From Bacillus mycoides (GTDB lineage: Bacteria; Bacillota; Bacilli; Bacillales; Bacillaceae_G), in NCBI RefSeq assembly GCF_001757995.1, contig NZ_LXLV01000073.1:62001-126000 (forward strand): a stretch of DNA of 64,000 nt. Direction: 5' to 3'. Made by a program: the position numbers and the translations under genes. Positions within the stretch are counted from its first letter, which is position 1. Every line of letters begins with the position of its first letter. Shown here piece after piece: positions 46,874 through 56,534 of this stretch. The notes beneath the pieces are model-generated. The model did not search any database and was not told where the DNA came from. It was given only the letters and a program-made list of their open reading frames with translations.

Positions 46874-48157
46874 ATGAAGCTATTTCTTTCTGCCTTACAA
46901 TGGGCACTATTTATTTTAGCTGGAAGTCTTATTGTACCAATTAGTGTCGCAACTAGTTACGGTCTCGATGGTGCTGAAGCTATCGCATTTGTACAAAGGA
47001 CATTATTTGTTCTCGGTTTTGCCGGCCTACTGCAAGCTATATTTGGTCACAAACTTCCTATTCAAGAAGGTCCTGCAGGCCTTTGGTGGGGAATTTTCTC
47101 CCTTTATGCAAGCTTAGGTGTCGTATTATTTGGATCAAGTAATGAAACACTTAAGGTCCTTCAGTACGCTTTCCTATTAAGTGGCATCATTTGTATTATT
47201 CTTAGTGTTTTTGGACTTATCGATAAACTAGTTCGTTACTTTACACCGACAGTAATTGGAACGTATTTATTCCTTCTTGTCGCACAACTTAGTGGCTCCT
47301 TCTTAAAAGGCATGTTTGGCCTTGATGGACAACATACAGAAGTACAGCCAAAGGTATTTATTCTTTCACTCATTGTTATTTTACTATCTTTTTTCATTAT
47401 GAAGCTACCTATTATTGGACAATATTCCGTTCTTTTCAGTATCGTCTGCGGCTGGATATTATTTGCGTGCTTCGGATTATCTAATCCAGTAACACTTGTG
47501 ACAGATATAATTCGTCTTCCATCTCTATTTGTTTTCGGAATGCCTCGCATTGAATGGAACATGGCAATTACGGTAGTTTTCGTCACACTATTACTTCTAA
47601 CAAATATGTTAGCAAGTATTCGCGTTGTACAAAAGGTTGTTTCTAAATATGAAGAAGATGCCGCGGAGAATCGCTTCAAACAAGCTGGCATTATAACAGG
47701 AATAAATCAATTACTAGGTGGTCTGTTTTCAGCCATTGGTCCTGTTGCCATTTCTGGATCAGCAGGATTTATCGCAACAACCAATATTTATAAACGCCTC
47801 CCATTTATGTTAGGGTCAAGCTTTATCATTCTTGTTAGTATATTCCCAAAGATTACTTCATTCTTTGCAGCAATCCCCGTCGCAGTTGGGTATGCTGCGA
47901 TTTACCCTGTATTTGCAAGCATGATTGGTCTCGCTTTTCGCGAATATGACACTGTACAAAATAAAGAACAATTATTTAAAGTAGCAGGTCTTTCAATCTT
48001 TACAGGAATCGGAGTTATGTTCGTTCCAGCCGGAGCATTTTCTACGTTGCCGCCATTTTTAGCATCATTTCTAAGTAACGGTCTCGTTCTTGGATCTGTA
48101 ATGGCTATCTTGCTGGAAATACTATTTTCTCGTTCGCACGAAAAACAACTATCGTAA
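46874..48157 (+). CDS. ywdJ: Putative purine/xanthine permease, NCS2 family (YwdJ-like)
   Basis: A 427-residue membrane protein with about 12 to 14 hydrophobic segments. Family traces include QEGPAGLWWG (motif-I-like) and GPVAISGSAGFIATTN near the substrate region. It is divergent from the potassium channel. The sequence is a distant member of the nucleobase/ascorbate transporters, so the substrate is uncertain. The ATG at 46,874 follows GAGG by eight bases. Confidence 0.8.
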   Translation: MKLFLSALQWALFILAGSLIVPISVATSYGLDGAEAIAFVQRTLFVLGFAGLLQAIFGHKLPIQEGPAGLWWGIFSLYASLGVVLFGSSNETLKVLQYAFLLSGIICIILSVFGLIDKLVRYFTPTVIGTYLFLLVAQLSGSFLKGMFGLDGQHTEVQPKVFILSLIVILLSFFIMKLPIIGQYSVLFSIVCGWILFACFGLSNPVTLVTDIIRLPSLFVFGMPRIEWNMAITVVFVTLLLLTNMLASIRVVQKVVSKYEEDAAENRFKQAGIITGINQLLGGLFSAIGPVAISGSAGFIATTNIYKRLPFMLGSSFIILVSIFPKITSFFAAIPVAVGYAAIYPVFASMIGLAFREYDTVQNKEQLFKVAGLSIFTGIGVMFVPAGAFSTLPPFLASFLSNGLVLGSVMAILLEILFSRSHEKQLS

Positions 48158-48208
48158 ATTGGAAAACTTCCATTATTGCACTCTACCTGTAGAGTTGTTA
48201 CGATAATG

Positions 48209-48366
48209 ATAAAGTGAAACTTTAATCAGTGGGGGCTTTGTTCATCCCCCCACTGATTATTAGTTGAACCAATCGGGCGTTTACGGACAGTTGATCTCCC
48301 ACCTAACTTCTTTGCTCCAGCTGAGTTTTGAGGTGGGAGTCTTACTGCCCGTTGATGCGGGATAAA
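48209..48366 (-). repeat. bcr1-type repeat element, copy 2
   Basis: A 148-bp element (48,214-48,361) flanked by direct ATAAA copies (48,209-48,213 and 48,362-48,366), the reverse complement of TTTAT. It starts GTGAAACTTTAATCAGTGG and is the inverted counterpart of the copy at 38.9 kb. The rest of the 358-base gap after ywdJ holds no supported gene. Confidence 0.88.
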
Positions 48367-48515
48367 TTATCATGGGCAACACGCTCATGATAATTTATAC
48401 TAACAATGCAGAACTTCTCCTAATTTCATGTAAAGAGGTTCGATGTCTTACTATATATTCCCCACTATCTTCATAAAAATTTATTTCTATTCCAACAAAG
48501 AAAGGAATTTTCTAT

Positions 48516-49337
48516 ATGACTTATAAAATGATTGTTTTAGATTTAGATGATACTTTATTACGCGATGACCATACAATTTCGCCTCGTACGAAAGAGGCTT
48601 TAATGACAGCACAAGAGCAAGGAGTTAAAGTTGTACTTGCTTCTGGGCGTCCAACGTTTGGTATGCGCAATGTTGCAAAAGAACTTCGTTTAGAAGAATA
48701 CGGTAGCTTCATTCTATCTTTTAACGGCGCAAAAATTATTAACTGTAAAACAAATGAAGAAATCTTTAGTAGCACGCTATCTCCTGAAATCGTTCACAAC
48801 CTATTTGAAATTAGTAAAACTGAAGATGTATGGATTCATACTTATATTGGCGATGATATCGTAACAGAAGAAAATAATCCGTATACTGAAATTGAGGGAG
48901 AAATTACTGGTATGCCGATTATTAAAGTAGATGATTTTAAAGCTGCTGTTAAAGAGCCTGTAGTAAAAGTATTAATGAATAAAGAAGCTGAACGCCTTGT
49001 TGAAGTAGAAAAGAAACTACAAAAACAACTAGAAGGTCAATTAAGCGTTATGCGCTCTAAACCATTCTTCTTAGAATTCACTGAATATGGTGTTACAAAA
49101 GGAACGAGCTTAAACCAATTAATCCAAAAACTTGGTATTAAACGCGGAGAAGTTATCGCAATGGGTGATAGCTATAACGATCAAGCGATGATTGAATTTG
49201 CCGGTCTTGGCGTTGCAATGGGCAATGCACCAGATGATATTAAAGAAATTGCAAACTATGTAACAGATACAAATATGAACGATGGTGTTGCTAAAGTTGT
49301 AGAGAAATTTGTACTAAAAAGCGAAGTGCTTGTTTAA
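48516..49337 (+). CDS. HAD hydrolase, Cof subfamily
   Basis: A 273-residue HAD-IIB phosphatase. Motif I is LDLDDTLL, motif II LASGRPT, a Lys in VTKGTSLNQL and motif IV MGDSYNDQAMIEFAG. The cap domain lies between motifs II and III. Cof-type enzymes dephosphorylate sugar phosphates, flavin or other small metabolites, usually with loose specificity. Stands alone with its own terminator. Confidence 0.92.
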   Translation: MTYKMIVLDLDDTLLRDDHTISPRTKEALMTAQEQGVKVVLASGRPTFGMRNVAKELRLEEYGSFILSFNGAKIINCKTNEEIFSSTLSPEIVHNLFEISKTEDVWIHTYIGDDIVTEENNPYTEIEGEITGMPIIKVDDFKAAVKEPVVKVLMNKEAERLVEVEKKLQKQLEGQLSVMRSKPFFLEFTEYGVTKGTSLNQLIQKLGIKRGEVIAMGDSYNDQAMIEFAGLGVAMGNAPDDIKEIANYVTDTNMNDGVAKVVEKFVLKSEVLV

Positions 49338-49350
49338 TATTTTCATTCAT

Positions 49351-49388
49351 AAAACCTATTTGAAGTCAAATACTTCAAATAGGTTTTT
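49351..49388 (+). terminator. Terminator of the Cof-type HAD gene
   Basis: Perfect 15-bp stem AAAACCTATTTGAAG/CTTCAAATAGGTTTT. Confidence 0.9.
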
Positions 49389-49546
49389 ATTTAAATTACA
49401 TTGCTTTTGTGACTATATTTTGAACTTTGCACTATTCTCGTAGTGTAAAATTTCTTTTTGTATATAATGAAACAAAATAGACTATTTTATTTTGAAAAAG
49501 AATACAAATTTACTATATACAAGCATACGTTAAAGGAGGCTATTTC

Positions 49547-49837
49547 ATGTTATCTACACCAATCGGACGATTAAGAGCAATCGGCTTAATTGAGGGGATT
49601 TCTTTCCTATTACTATTATTTGTAGCAATGCCATTAAAATATTTTGCAGGGTTTGCAACAGCTGTTAAAATTACAGGTATGGCTCATGGCGTTTTATTCA
49701 TATTATTCATCTTTGCGGTAATTCAAGTAACAATCGTACACCGTAAAACAATTTTATGGGCACTTGGTGCACTTGTTGCATCAGTTATCCCATTTGGTAC
49801 TTTTGTACTAGATGCAAAACTAAAAAATGAACAGTAA
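49547..49837 (+). CDS. DUF3817 membrane protein (YdzA-like)
   Basis: A 96-residue protein with three hydrophobic segments and the DUF3817 pattern (RAIGLIEGISFLLLL, KITGMAHGVLFILF). Function unknown. AAAGGAGG precedes the ATG at good distance. Single gene. Confidence 0.85.
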   Translation: MLSTPIGRLRAIGLIEGISFLLLLFVAMPLKYFAGFATAVKITGMAHGVLFILFIFAVIQVTIVHRKTILWALGALVASVIPFGTFVLDAKLKNEQ

Positions 49838-49841
49838 TAGT

Positions 49842-49876
49842 AAAAAGGTAGTTAACAATTGTTAGCTACCTTTTTT
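49842..49876. terminator. Bidirectional terminator, DUF3817 gene / ung
   Basis: Stem AAAAAGGTAG(TTAACAATTGTTAG)CTACCTTTTT with inner pairing AACAATTGTT. Confidence 0.85.
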
Positions 49877-49880
49877 GCGT

Positions 49881-50558
49881 TTATATATTCGGAATTTGCC
49901 AATCGATTTCTTTTTCATCCATGTTAGATAAAATCTCATTTACTTTAGAGTACGGCTTACTTCCAAAGAAACCTCGTCTTGCTGATAATGGACTTGGATG
50001 TACGGACTCGATAATATGATGATTCGTATTCGTAATTAACTTTTTCTTCGCCTGAGCATGGCGTCCCCATAATATGAAAATAACTGGCTTTTCACGTTCA
50101 TTTAATAGCTCAATTACGCGATCTGTGAAATGCTCCCATCCTTTTCCTTTATGAGAATTTGCTTCACCTTGACGAACCGTTAATACAGTATTTAATAATA
50201 ATACTCCTTGCTCCGCCCATTTTACTAAATAACCGTTATTCGGAATTTCATAACCGTATTCATCTCGAAGTTCTTTATACATATTTAGCAATGACGGTGG
50301 CGTTTTAATGCCAGGTTGTACAGAAAAGCTTAAACCATGCGCTTGATTCGGTCCATGATATGGGTCTTGTCCTAAAATAACGACCTTTGTATTTTCATAA
50401 CTTGTATACTGAAGAGCGTTAAAGATATCTTCTTTCTTTGGATAAATCACAAGCTCCTCATACTCTTCTTTTAAAAAGTTAGCTAAAGCTTGATAGTATT
50501 CTTTCTCAAATTCTGACCCCAGTAATGGTCCCCAATCATTCTGCAAAATGTTTTCCAT
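49881..50558 (-). CDS. ung: Uracil-DNA glycosylase
   Basis: A 225-residue family 1 enzyme that removes uracil from DNA. The water-activating motif [18 protein letters not shown] and the minor-groove loop [13 protein letters not shown] are intact. It follows the ABC permease gene by 19 bases and may be read from that operon as well as from its own promoter. Confidence 0.96.
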   Translation of the reverse strand: MENILQNDWGPLLGSEFEKEYYQALANFLKEEYEELVIYPKKEDIFNALQYTSYENTKVVILGQDPYHGPNQAHGLSFSVQPGIKTPPSLLNMYKELRDEYGYEIPNNGYLVKWAEQGVLLLNTVLTVRQGEANSHKGKGWEHFTDRVIELLNEREKPVIFILWGRHAQAKKKLITNTNHHIIESVHPSPLSARRGFFGSKPYSKVNEILSNMDEKEIDWQIPNI

Positions 50559-50577
50559 GCCTTCACTTCCTATCCAA

Positions 50578-51570
50578 TTAATTCACCATATCCTGCCTTG
50601 TAAATACTACAAATGAAATGATAAGAGATACTACTGCCCAAACCGTTAAATTCATTAACGAAAACCCCATTGATAATCCTTGTAATGCAGGCAGTTTTCC
50701 TGATAAATAATCCGTTAGCGATAAGTTGACACTAAAAATGTATTTCGCACCTTCCCAAGACGTTGCGAATGAACTTAAAATGCCGCCTGCAATTAACGCA
50801 GCTAACATAACGCCCATGCCAGCTGGTGTATTACGAATTAAAACGGAAACCATAAATGATATAGTTCCAACAACGATAGCAACAAACCAAGCTAGTCCGT
50901 AAGCCATTAAAATGTATTGCCACTGCGGAATGAGATGTACAAAGTTCGTATTCAATGTTTCCTTATCAATAACAAATCCAGTTAAAACAGGTAAATTCCA
51001 TCCAGAGTATCCAAATACAAGCCCTGATAATGCGTAAGCAAACAAACCGACAAGAAGCAATATGAGCGAAATGAAAAATAGCATCGTCACATATTTACTA
51101 AGGAGTATTTTCCAGCGCCGAATCGGCCTCGTCAGAAGCATTTTCATCGTACCATCGCTTCGTTCTCCTGAAACAATATCAATGGCGACAATCATAACGA
51201 GCAATGGAATAAATAACGTTATTCCTTGTTCAATAAACGCCCTCACAAATGTTGGTGCCCCTGGCGCAGTCGGATTAATATTATGATCTAAATAATATTG
51301 TTGCTGTTCCACTCTTACTTTTAACCAATCTCGCCATTCTTCTGGCAATCTAGAATTGTTCAAGCGGTTTTGTGAATCAACAATTTGTTGCTGTAATGAT
51401 ACTTTCCAATCGGTCGTACCAAGCCTTTTTTGCGTCGTTTCTATTTCACGATACTGAGCATACACAAAAAGTGGAATCAAGATTGCTAAAATAAGCATGA
51501 CAACAACAATCCGTTTCTTACGATAAATCTTTTCTGATTCATTTAAAATAAGATTCGCAAATTCACGCAT
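50578..51570 (-). CDS. ABC-2 transporter permease
   Basis: A 330-residue membrane protein with one N-terminal hydrophobic segment, a soluble extracellular stretch (about residues 45-100) and five further segments. It contains [20 protein letters not shown], the coupling helix typical of ABC-2 exporters. The ATG at 51,570 follows GGGGTG; it overlaps the ATPase stop by 8 nt. The substrate is unknown. Confidence 0.88.
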   Translation of the reverse strand: MREFANLILNESEKIYRKKRIVVVMLILAILIPLFVYAQYREIETTQKRLGTTDWKVSLQQQIVDSQNRLNNSRLPEEWRDWLKVRVEQQQYYLDHNINPTAPGAPTFVRAFIEQGITLFIPLLVMIVAIDIVSGERSDGTMKMLLTRPIRRWKILLSKYVTMLFFISLILLLVGLFAYALSGLVFGYSGWNLPVLTGFVIDKETLNTNFVHLIPQWQYILMAYGLAWFVAIVVGTISFMVSVLIRNTPAGMGVMLAALIAGGILSSFATSWEGAKYIFSVNLSLTDYLSGKLPALQGLSMGFSLMNLTVWAVVSLIISFVVFTRQDMVN

Positions 51571-52480
51571 GTTGCTCACCCCTTGTGAGTTCAATAAATA
51601 AATCTTCTAGCGTAAATACAAGCTCTTTGACGCTATGTACATCTATCTCGTTTTCTACAAAGTGCTTATTCCAAACACTAATAGACGCAACATCCATACG
51701 ACATAGTAAACGCTCATCTTCTATACTAACTTCCTCTACCTCTTCAGCAGCGTCTAACATGTCTTTCGCTTTGGAAATCGGTGTAACGACCCATTCCACA
51801 CGATCACTCGCTGTTTTGATCAACTCTTCAATAGGTGCAACTGTTATTATTTTCCCTTTATGAATAATAGCAACACGGTCGCATATCATTTGCACTTCAC
51901 TTAGCAAGTGACTCGAAATAAATACACTCATATTTTCTTCTTTTACAAGCTTATGTATAAATTCCCTAAGTTCTCTAATCCCAGCCGGATCTAAACCATT
52001 CGTCGGCTCATCTAATATGAGCAATTTCGGGTTTCCAAGTAGCGCCTGCGCAATTCCAAGGCGCTGCTTCATACCAAGGGAATATGTTTTTACCTTATCG
52101 TGAATACGCTCATCTAAATGAACCATTTTTGCAATTTCAATAATACGTTCATCTGATATATCACCAAGCATGCGCGCAAATTGCTTTAAGTTTTCCCATC
52201 CCGTTAAATATGTATAAAGCTCTGGGTTTTCAACGATACTTCCAATTTGACGCATCGCTTCTCTAAAATTTTCCTTAATAGAATAACTACCAATAGAAAT
52301 AGTACCTTCTGTCGCTTTAATCAGTCCGACTAACATTCGAATTGTTGTCGTTTTCCCAGCTCCGTTCGGCCCTAAAAAGCCAAACACTTCTCCTTGTTTT
52401 ACATCAAATGAAATGTCTTCTACAAGTGTCTTCTTTCCAATTACCTTCTTCACGTCTCGTACGGAAAGTATCATCGTCAT
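51563..52480 (-). CDS. ABC transporter ATP-binding protein
   Basis: A 305-residue ATPase with Walker A (GPNGAGKTT), signature (YSLGMKQRLG), Walker B (LLILDEPTNGLDPAG) and H-loop (ISSHLLSE), followed by a C-terminal extension as in bacitracin- or lantibiotic-type exporters. Its start overlaps the GDSL gene stop by 4 nt and its end overlaps the permease, so the three genes form one translationally linked operon. Confidence 0.92.
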   Translation of the reverse strand: MTMILSVRDVKKVIGKKTLVEDISFDVKQGEVFGFLGPNGAGKTTTIRMLVGLIKATEGTISIGSYSIKENFREAMRQIGSIVENPELYTYLTGWENLKQFARMLGDISDERIIEIAKMVHLDERIHDKVKTYSLGMKQRLGIAQALLGNPKLLILDEPTNGLDPAGIRELREFIHKLVKEENMSVFISSHLLSEVQMICDRVAIIHKGKIITVAPIEELIKTASDRVEWVVTPISKAKDMLDAAEEVEEVSIEDERLLCRMDVASISVWNKHFVENEIDVHSVKELVFTLEDLFIELTRGEQHA

Positions 52481-53286
52481 TTTATCCCTCCTTGTTCTAG
52501 TTTTAGTTTACTTACGACGTTTTGGACTAATCGCTCTGCCATATATGTGTAGCCGACTTCATTCGGATGAAAATGATCGGAGTATAATAAATCTTTTCCG
52601 CGATTTTGGAATAAATCAAATGTCGGTGTAATATATACATTTTTATCATTTAATGCTAACTTCTCTAAAGAAGCATTCCAATCAACAACAATATTTGATG
52701 AACCCCTTAAATCTTCCACATCCTCAAAAGGATTGTATAAACCTAGCCAAAAAATAGGGCTATCTGTATTTAATTTACGAATTTCTTCTATAATTTTCTT
52801 CGCTTCATTTTGAAACGTTTCCGTATCAGGACGATACGTCTCTAAATCTATCTTTCCGAGCGATTCCCATCCTGGGAACAAATCATTTCCTCCAATTGTT
52901 AAAACAATTACATCTGCTTGCTTAATTGAATACTGAGCACCGCTACCCTCTAATTGTTTTAATAAATCCGGCATTTTTGCGCCACTAACTGCCAAATTGG
53001 TTAGTGCAACTTTTTGTTTATAATCTTTTTGTAAATCCTCTTTCATTCGTCCAATATAGCCAATTCCTTCTTTATCACCAACGCCTCGCGTTAACGAATC
53101 ACCTAAACTAACTATTTGTAACGTTCCCGTTTTCTTTTTCTCTTTTGCCACTACGTCAGTCTTCGTAATTAATTTGGAAGCTTTCGGATTTAATACATCA
53201 TTCACACCCGAAACAAAACCATATGCAAATAAACAGAAAGACGCAATTGTAATGAGTAGAATTACTTTTACTAATTTTGATCTCAT
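52477..53286 (-). CDS. SGNH/GDSL-family esterase, membrane-anchored or secreted
   Basis: A 269-residue protein with an N-terminal hydrophobic segment (about residues 7-27) and an SGNH hydrolase domain: SLGDSLTRGVG (nucleophile Ser), NLAVSGA, TIGGNDLFPG and YSDHFHPNEVGY (catalytic Asp-His). It probably acts at the outer membrane face as a lipase, esterase or cell-envelope deacylase. It heads the GDSL-ATPase-permease operon, which suggests action on the same class of envelope compound. Confidence 0.9.
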   Translation of the reverse strand: MRSKLVKVILLITIASFCLFAYGFVSGVNDVLNPKASKLITKTDVVAKEKKKTGTLQIVSLGDSLTRGVGDKEGIGYIGRMKEDLQKDYKQKVALTNLAVSGAKMPDLLKQLEGSGAQYSIKQADVIVLTIGGNDLFPGWESLGKIDLETYRPDTETFQNEAKKIIEEIRKLNTDSPIFWLGLYNPFEDVEDLRGSSNIVVDWNASLEKLALNDKNVYITPTFDLFQNRGKDLLYSDHFHPNEVGYTYMAERLVQNVVSKLKLEQGGIK

Positions 53287-53367
53287 ATCAAAACCCCTTT
53301 AGCCCCTATAGATTGTCCATAATTATACCAAACGGATTTTCGAAAAGCGATTTTCACACCTTCCTTA

Positions 53368-54345
53368 TTATGTCGTTTCCCTATCTACCAAATTTGGTAA
53401 TAACTCTACATGTTTCACTTCTATTTCTTCATCATTAATTTTTTCATATAATAATTCAAATGCCTTTACACCAACATTTTTACTAGAATGCGAAATCGTC
53501 GTAATACCTAATATATCTGCCACCTCTTGATCATCACATCCGATAATCGTAATATCCTCTGGGATACGAATTCCTTGTTTTTTCGCCTCCGTTACCATTC
53601 CTGCAGCAATATGATTGCAAGATACAAGAAACGCCGTCGGTTTTACAGACATACTAGCCCATTCCCTGACTACATTGCGCCCATCTTCCACCGTAAAACA
53701 GCCCTTAAACTTCCAGGCATCTAACGGTGTTACAACAATCCGTTGAAGTGAATCCTCATACGCCTTTTTTCGCCTCTGGCTATTAATACTATTACTTCTT
53801 CCAATGCAATATCCGATACGTGTATGACCAGCATCTATTAAGCTTTTCATCCCGCGCAAAAATACTTTGTAGTAATCAATATGTACACTCGAAATGAAAT
53901 TCGAATCTATTTCTTCACACATCACAATTGGACCAAACTTCGTATACTCTTCAAGTTTTTCCTTATTATTTGTCCGTGAACATATAATTACTCCATCAAG
54001 CTTTTTCATTTTTAACATATGTAAAATTTCAAGCTCTTTTTCTTCGCTATAATTTGTCTGGCAAAGCATCATATTATAATTTTTCTTTGCGGTTTCCTTT
54101 GATATCCCCCCAATAATGGCACTGTAATATTGATCATTTACGTGCGGCAATAAAACGCCAATTACATTCGTTTTTCCTTTCACTAAATGAATAGCATTCA
54201 CATTTTGCGTATAATTTAATTCTTCTATAATCGCTAAAATCTCTTTTCGTTTCTGTTCATTCACGTACGGATGATTATTGAGTACACGTGAAACAGTTGA
54301 AACAGATACCCCAGCAAGTTCAGCAATCTTTCTTATATTAGTCAT
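53368..54345 (-). CDS. LacI family transcriptional regulator
   Basis: A 325-residue repressor with an N-terminal LacI HTH (IRKIAELAGVSVSTVSRVLN), hinge, and a periplasmic-binding-type sugar-sensing domain. It is divergent from a YczE-like membrane protein, and a near-palindrome lies in that shared promoter region, so it likely controls the neighbour and itself. The effector is unknown; no sugar genes are nearby. Confidence 0.9.
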   Translation of the reverse strand: MTNIRKIAELAGVSVSTVSRVLNNHPYVNEQKRKEILAIIEELNYTQNVNAIHLVKGKTNVIGVLLPHVNDQYYSAIIGGISKETAKKNYNMMLCQTNYSEEKELEILHMLKMKKLDGVIICSRTNNKEKLEEYTKFGPIVMCEEIDSNFISSVHIDYYKVFLRGMKSLIDAGHTRIGYCIGRSNSINSQRRKKAYEDSLQRIVVTPLDAWKFKGCFTVEDGRNVVREWASMSVKPTAFLVSCNHIAAGMVTEAKKQGIRIPEDITIIGCDDQEVADILGITTISHSSKNVGVKAFELLYEKINDEEIEVKHVELLPNLVDRETT

Positions 54346-54376
54346 CTCATTTTCCCTTTCTCACAAAAATTCTCCC

Positions 54377-54405
54377 TTGACCTGGTAAGCTTTCCACAAT
54401 ATATC
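54377..54405 (+). promoter_or_regulatory. Promoter of the yczE-like gene with embedded operator
   Basis: -35 TTGACC (54,377-54,382), 17-base spacer, -10 TATATC (54,400-54,405). The spacer holds TGGTAAGCTTTCCA (54,383-54,396), a near-palindrome suited to LacI-type binding. Confidence 0.6.
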
Positions 54406-54437
54406 CTTTCCTAGCAAATACATTTTGAAAGGATATA
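54400..54437 (+). repeat. Inverted repeat covering the yczE-like ribosome site
   Basis: Perfect 11-bp arms TATATCCTTTC (54,400-54,410) and GAAAGGATATA (54,427-54,437). The right arm contains the AAAGGA ribosome site. The left arm overlaps the proposed -10, so it acts on RNA only if transcription starts further upstream. Confidence 0.6.
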
Positions 54438-54442
54438 CAACT

Positions 54443-55069
54443 ATGCTTCGATTCAAATTAGAATATATATTTTTCATTGGCGGTTTACTCATTCTCGCCA
54501 TCGGTATTAATATGATGACGACAATTACTTCCTTTGGACTTAGCCCTTATGATTCCTTCTTTATTGCACTATATCAAAATTTTGGGATAAGTATTGGTTT
54601 TTGGATTTTCATGATTAACTTTGTTTTTACCCTGATCGTACTCTTTTGGGACAAAAAACAAATTACAATCGGCACAATTGTCACAATGATTCTTATTTCT
54701 CTTTTTGTTGATTGGGTTGGTTCTATTATGACTATTATGGACGCTATCCGCTCTCTTCCAAAATATATAACACTTATTTGTGGAAATCTATTCATCGGAG
54801 CCGGAATTGGTCTTTACGTCTCTACAAACCTTTGCGCAGCACCTCAAGAGGCTTTCGTTTTAACTGTCGCTGAGAAAAAGAAATGGACATTTAGAAGAAC
54901 AGAAATTTCATTAGCTTTTTTATTTTTAACATTAAGCTTCTTATTAGATGGGCCAATCTATTTTGGAACAATTATCTTATCCTTTACAACAGGTTGGATT
55001 ATTCAAGCATTTATTCAAGTCGGTACGCAGATTTTAAATAGAAAAAAACCTATTAAGCAAGCCGCTTAA
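54443..55069 (+). CDS. YczE/YitT-type integral membrane protein
   Basis: A 208-residue protein with five hydrophobic segments and the YczE/BCR pattern (GINMMTTITSFGLSPYDSFF, GAGIGLYVSTNLCAAPQEAF). Relatives are uncharacterized; YczE affects surfactin or bacillaene production in some Bacillus. The ATG at 54,443 follows AAAGGA by nine bases. Divergent from the LacI regulator. Confidence 0.85.
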   Translation: MLRFKLEYIFFIGGLLILAIGINMMTTITSFGLSPYDSFFIALYQNFGISIGFWIFMINFVFTLIVLFWDKKQITIGTIVTMILISLFVDWVGSIMTIMDAIRSLPKYITLICGNLFIGAGIGLYVSTNLCAAPQEAFVLTVAEKKKWTFRRTEISLAFLFLTLSFLLDGPIYFGTIILSFTTGWIIQAFIQVGTQILNRKKPIKQAA

Positions 55070-55080
55070 TAGGTTTTTTT
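55042..55080. terminator. Bidirectional terminator, yczE-like gene / hom
   Basis: Stem AACCTATTAAGC/GCTTAATAGGTT with flanking A and T runs; the left arm encodes the end of the YczE-like protein. Confidence 0.88.
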
Positions 55081-55098
55081 ATTTTATTAGAAGAGATA

Positions 55099-56394
55099 CT
55101 ACTTAGCATCTCCTTCAATTCGATAATTTGCTTTCACACAATCTATTTCTTCATACGATTGCAATGTATGTAGAATGTACTCATAATCCGCAAGAGAAGC
55201 ACGATGTGTTACAATCACGATTTCTGCTTTCCCTTTCTCTTCAAGTGGCATTTGAATAATCTTTTCAAAACTAACACCGCGTTCAGAGAACAATGATGTA
55301 ATTTTTGCAAATACACCAATTTCGTCTTTCACATGAAGTCTTAAAAACTTTTTCACGATAATTTCATCTGGCTCTTTTAGTACCTTTTGATATTGCGGGA
55401 CTACAGCACTATTTCCTGTTACACCTAACCTAATATTTTGCATTACAGCAACTAGGTCAGAAACAACAGCTGTCGCTGTCGGTAAGCTTCCTGCTCCCGG
55501 ACCATAAAACATCGTTTCTCCTACCGCTTCACCATACACATAGACAGCATTATATTCATTTTGCACTGCCGCAAGAGGGTGTGCATTTGGAAGTAAAGTT
55601 GGCTCAACTGTAACCTCTAATTTCTCGCCATCTCGCTTTGCAAGGCCAATTAATTTAATTGTATAACCTAAGCTCTTACTATATTCAATATCTTCTGCTG
55701 TAATAGAAGTAATCCCTTTTACCTTCACGTCTCCAAGCTCTACATTTGTAGAGAAACCGAGAGTAGCCAAAATCGTCATTTTTCTTGCTGCATCTAAACC
55801 TTCTACATCTGATGTTGGATCTGCTTCTGCAAATCCAAGCTGCTGAGCTTCTTTTAACACGTCGTTATATGCTCTCCCTTCGTCTGACATTTTCGTCAAA
55901 ATAAAATTTGTTGTTCCATTTACAATTCCCATTACTTTCGTAATAAGATCTGAAGAAAGTCCTTCTACGATGCTTCGTAAAATTGGAATCCCTCCAGCTA
56001 CACTTGCTTCGTAAAATAAATCAGCCTTGTTATCTTTTGCTACCGCTAAGAGTTCCGCTCCGTGTAATGCCATTAAGTCCTTATTTGCAGTCACAACGTG
56101 CTTCCCGCTCTTTAAAGCTTGCAAAATATATGCTTTTGCATCATCAATGCCACCCATTACTTCGATGACAACATCAATATTTGGATTATCTAAAATTTCA
56201 TTCACATTTTGTGTTAATAGAGTAGAAGGCACGTCGACCTCTCTCTCTTTCTCAATGTTTTGCACCAATACTTTCGTTACTTTCACTGGACAACCTACTT
56301 GGTGTATAAGTCGTTCTTGATGATCTGTAATAATACGAACTACACCACTACCAACTGTCCCAAGACCTAATAACCCCACTTGAATTTCTTTCAT
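55099..56394 (-). CDS. hom: Homoserine dehydrogenase
   Basis: A 431-residue NAD(P)-dependent enzyme making homoserine from aspartate semialdehyde, feeding methionine and threonine synthesis. It has an N-terminal Rossmann domain (VGLLGLGTVGSGVV), the catalytic region (GIVNGTTNFILTKMSDEG, FAEADPTSDVEGLDAARK), and a C-terminal ACT domain from about residue 350 for feedback by an amino acid. The ATG at 56,394 follows GGGGTGG. It lies behind metA but has a promoter of its own, so it can be expressed independently of the SAM riboswitch. Confidence 0.95.
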   Translation of the reverse strand: MKEIQVGLLGLGTVGSGVVRIITDHQERLIHQVGCPVKVTKVLVQNIEKEREVDVPSTLLTQNVNEILDNPNIDVVIEVMGGIDDAKAYILQALKSGKHVVTANKDLMALHGAELLAVAKDNKADLFYEASVAGGIPILRSIVEGLSSDLITKVMGIVNGTTNFILTKMSDEGRAYNDVLKEAQQLGFAEADPTSDVEGLDAARKMTILATLGFSTNVELGDVKVKGITSITAEDIEYSKSLGYTIKLIGLAKRDGEKLEVTVEPTLLPNAHPLAAVQNEYNAVYVYGEAVGETMFYGPGAGSLPTATAVVSDLVAVMQNIRLGVTGNSAVVPQYQKVLKEPDEIIVKKFLRLHVKDEIGVFAKITSLFSERGVSFEKIIQMPLEEKGKAEIVIVTHRASLADYEYILHTLQSYEEIDCVKANYRIEGDAK

Positions 56395-56430
56395 AATACT
56401 GTCCACCCCTCAAAAATTGTGTTTAGATGA

Positions 56431-56459
56431 ATTATATAGACGAAAAATTATAAAAACAA
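56431..56459 (-). promoter_or_regulatory. Promoter of hom
   Basis: On the minus strand: -35 TTGTTT (56,459-56,454), 17-base spacer, -10 TATAAT (56,436-56,431), 37 bases before the ATG. Confidence 0.6.
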
Positions 56460-56501
56460 TTAATTTAGAACATTCGGAAAAATAAAGGTTAATCTTTACA
56501 A

Positions 56502-56515
56502 AGAAAACGCTACCA
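56502..56515. promoter_or_regulatory. Possible cre (CcpA) site upstream of hom
   Basis: AGAAAACGCTACCA differs from TGNAANCGNNNNCA only at the first base. Chance occurrence is possible. Confidence 0.25.
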
Positions 56516-56534
56516 CGTGTTACACAATCTTTAT

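Noticed and set aside
47236-47691. 151-codon minus-strand ORF inside the ywdJ-like gene
   Set aside because: Antisense shadow of a multi-span membrane protein gene; no ribosome site or recognizable domain.
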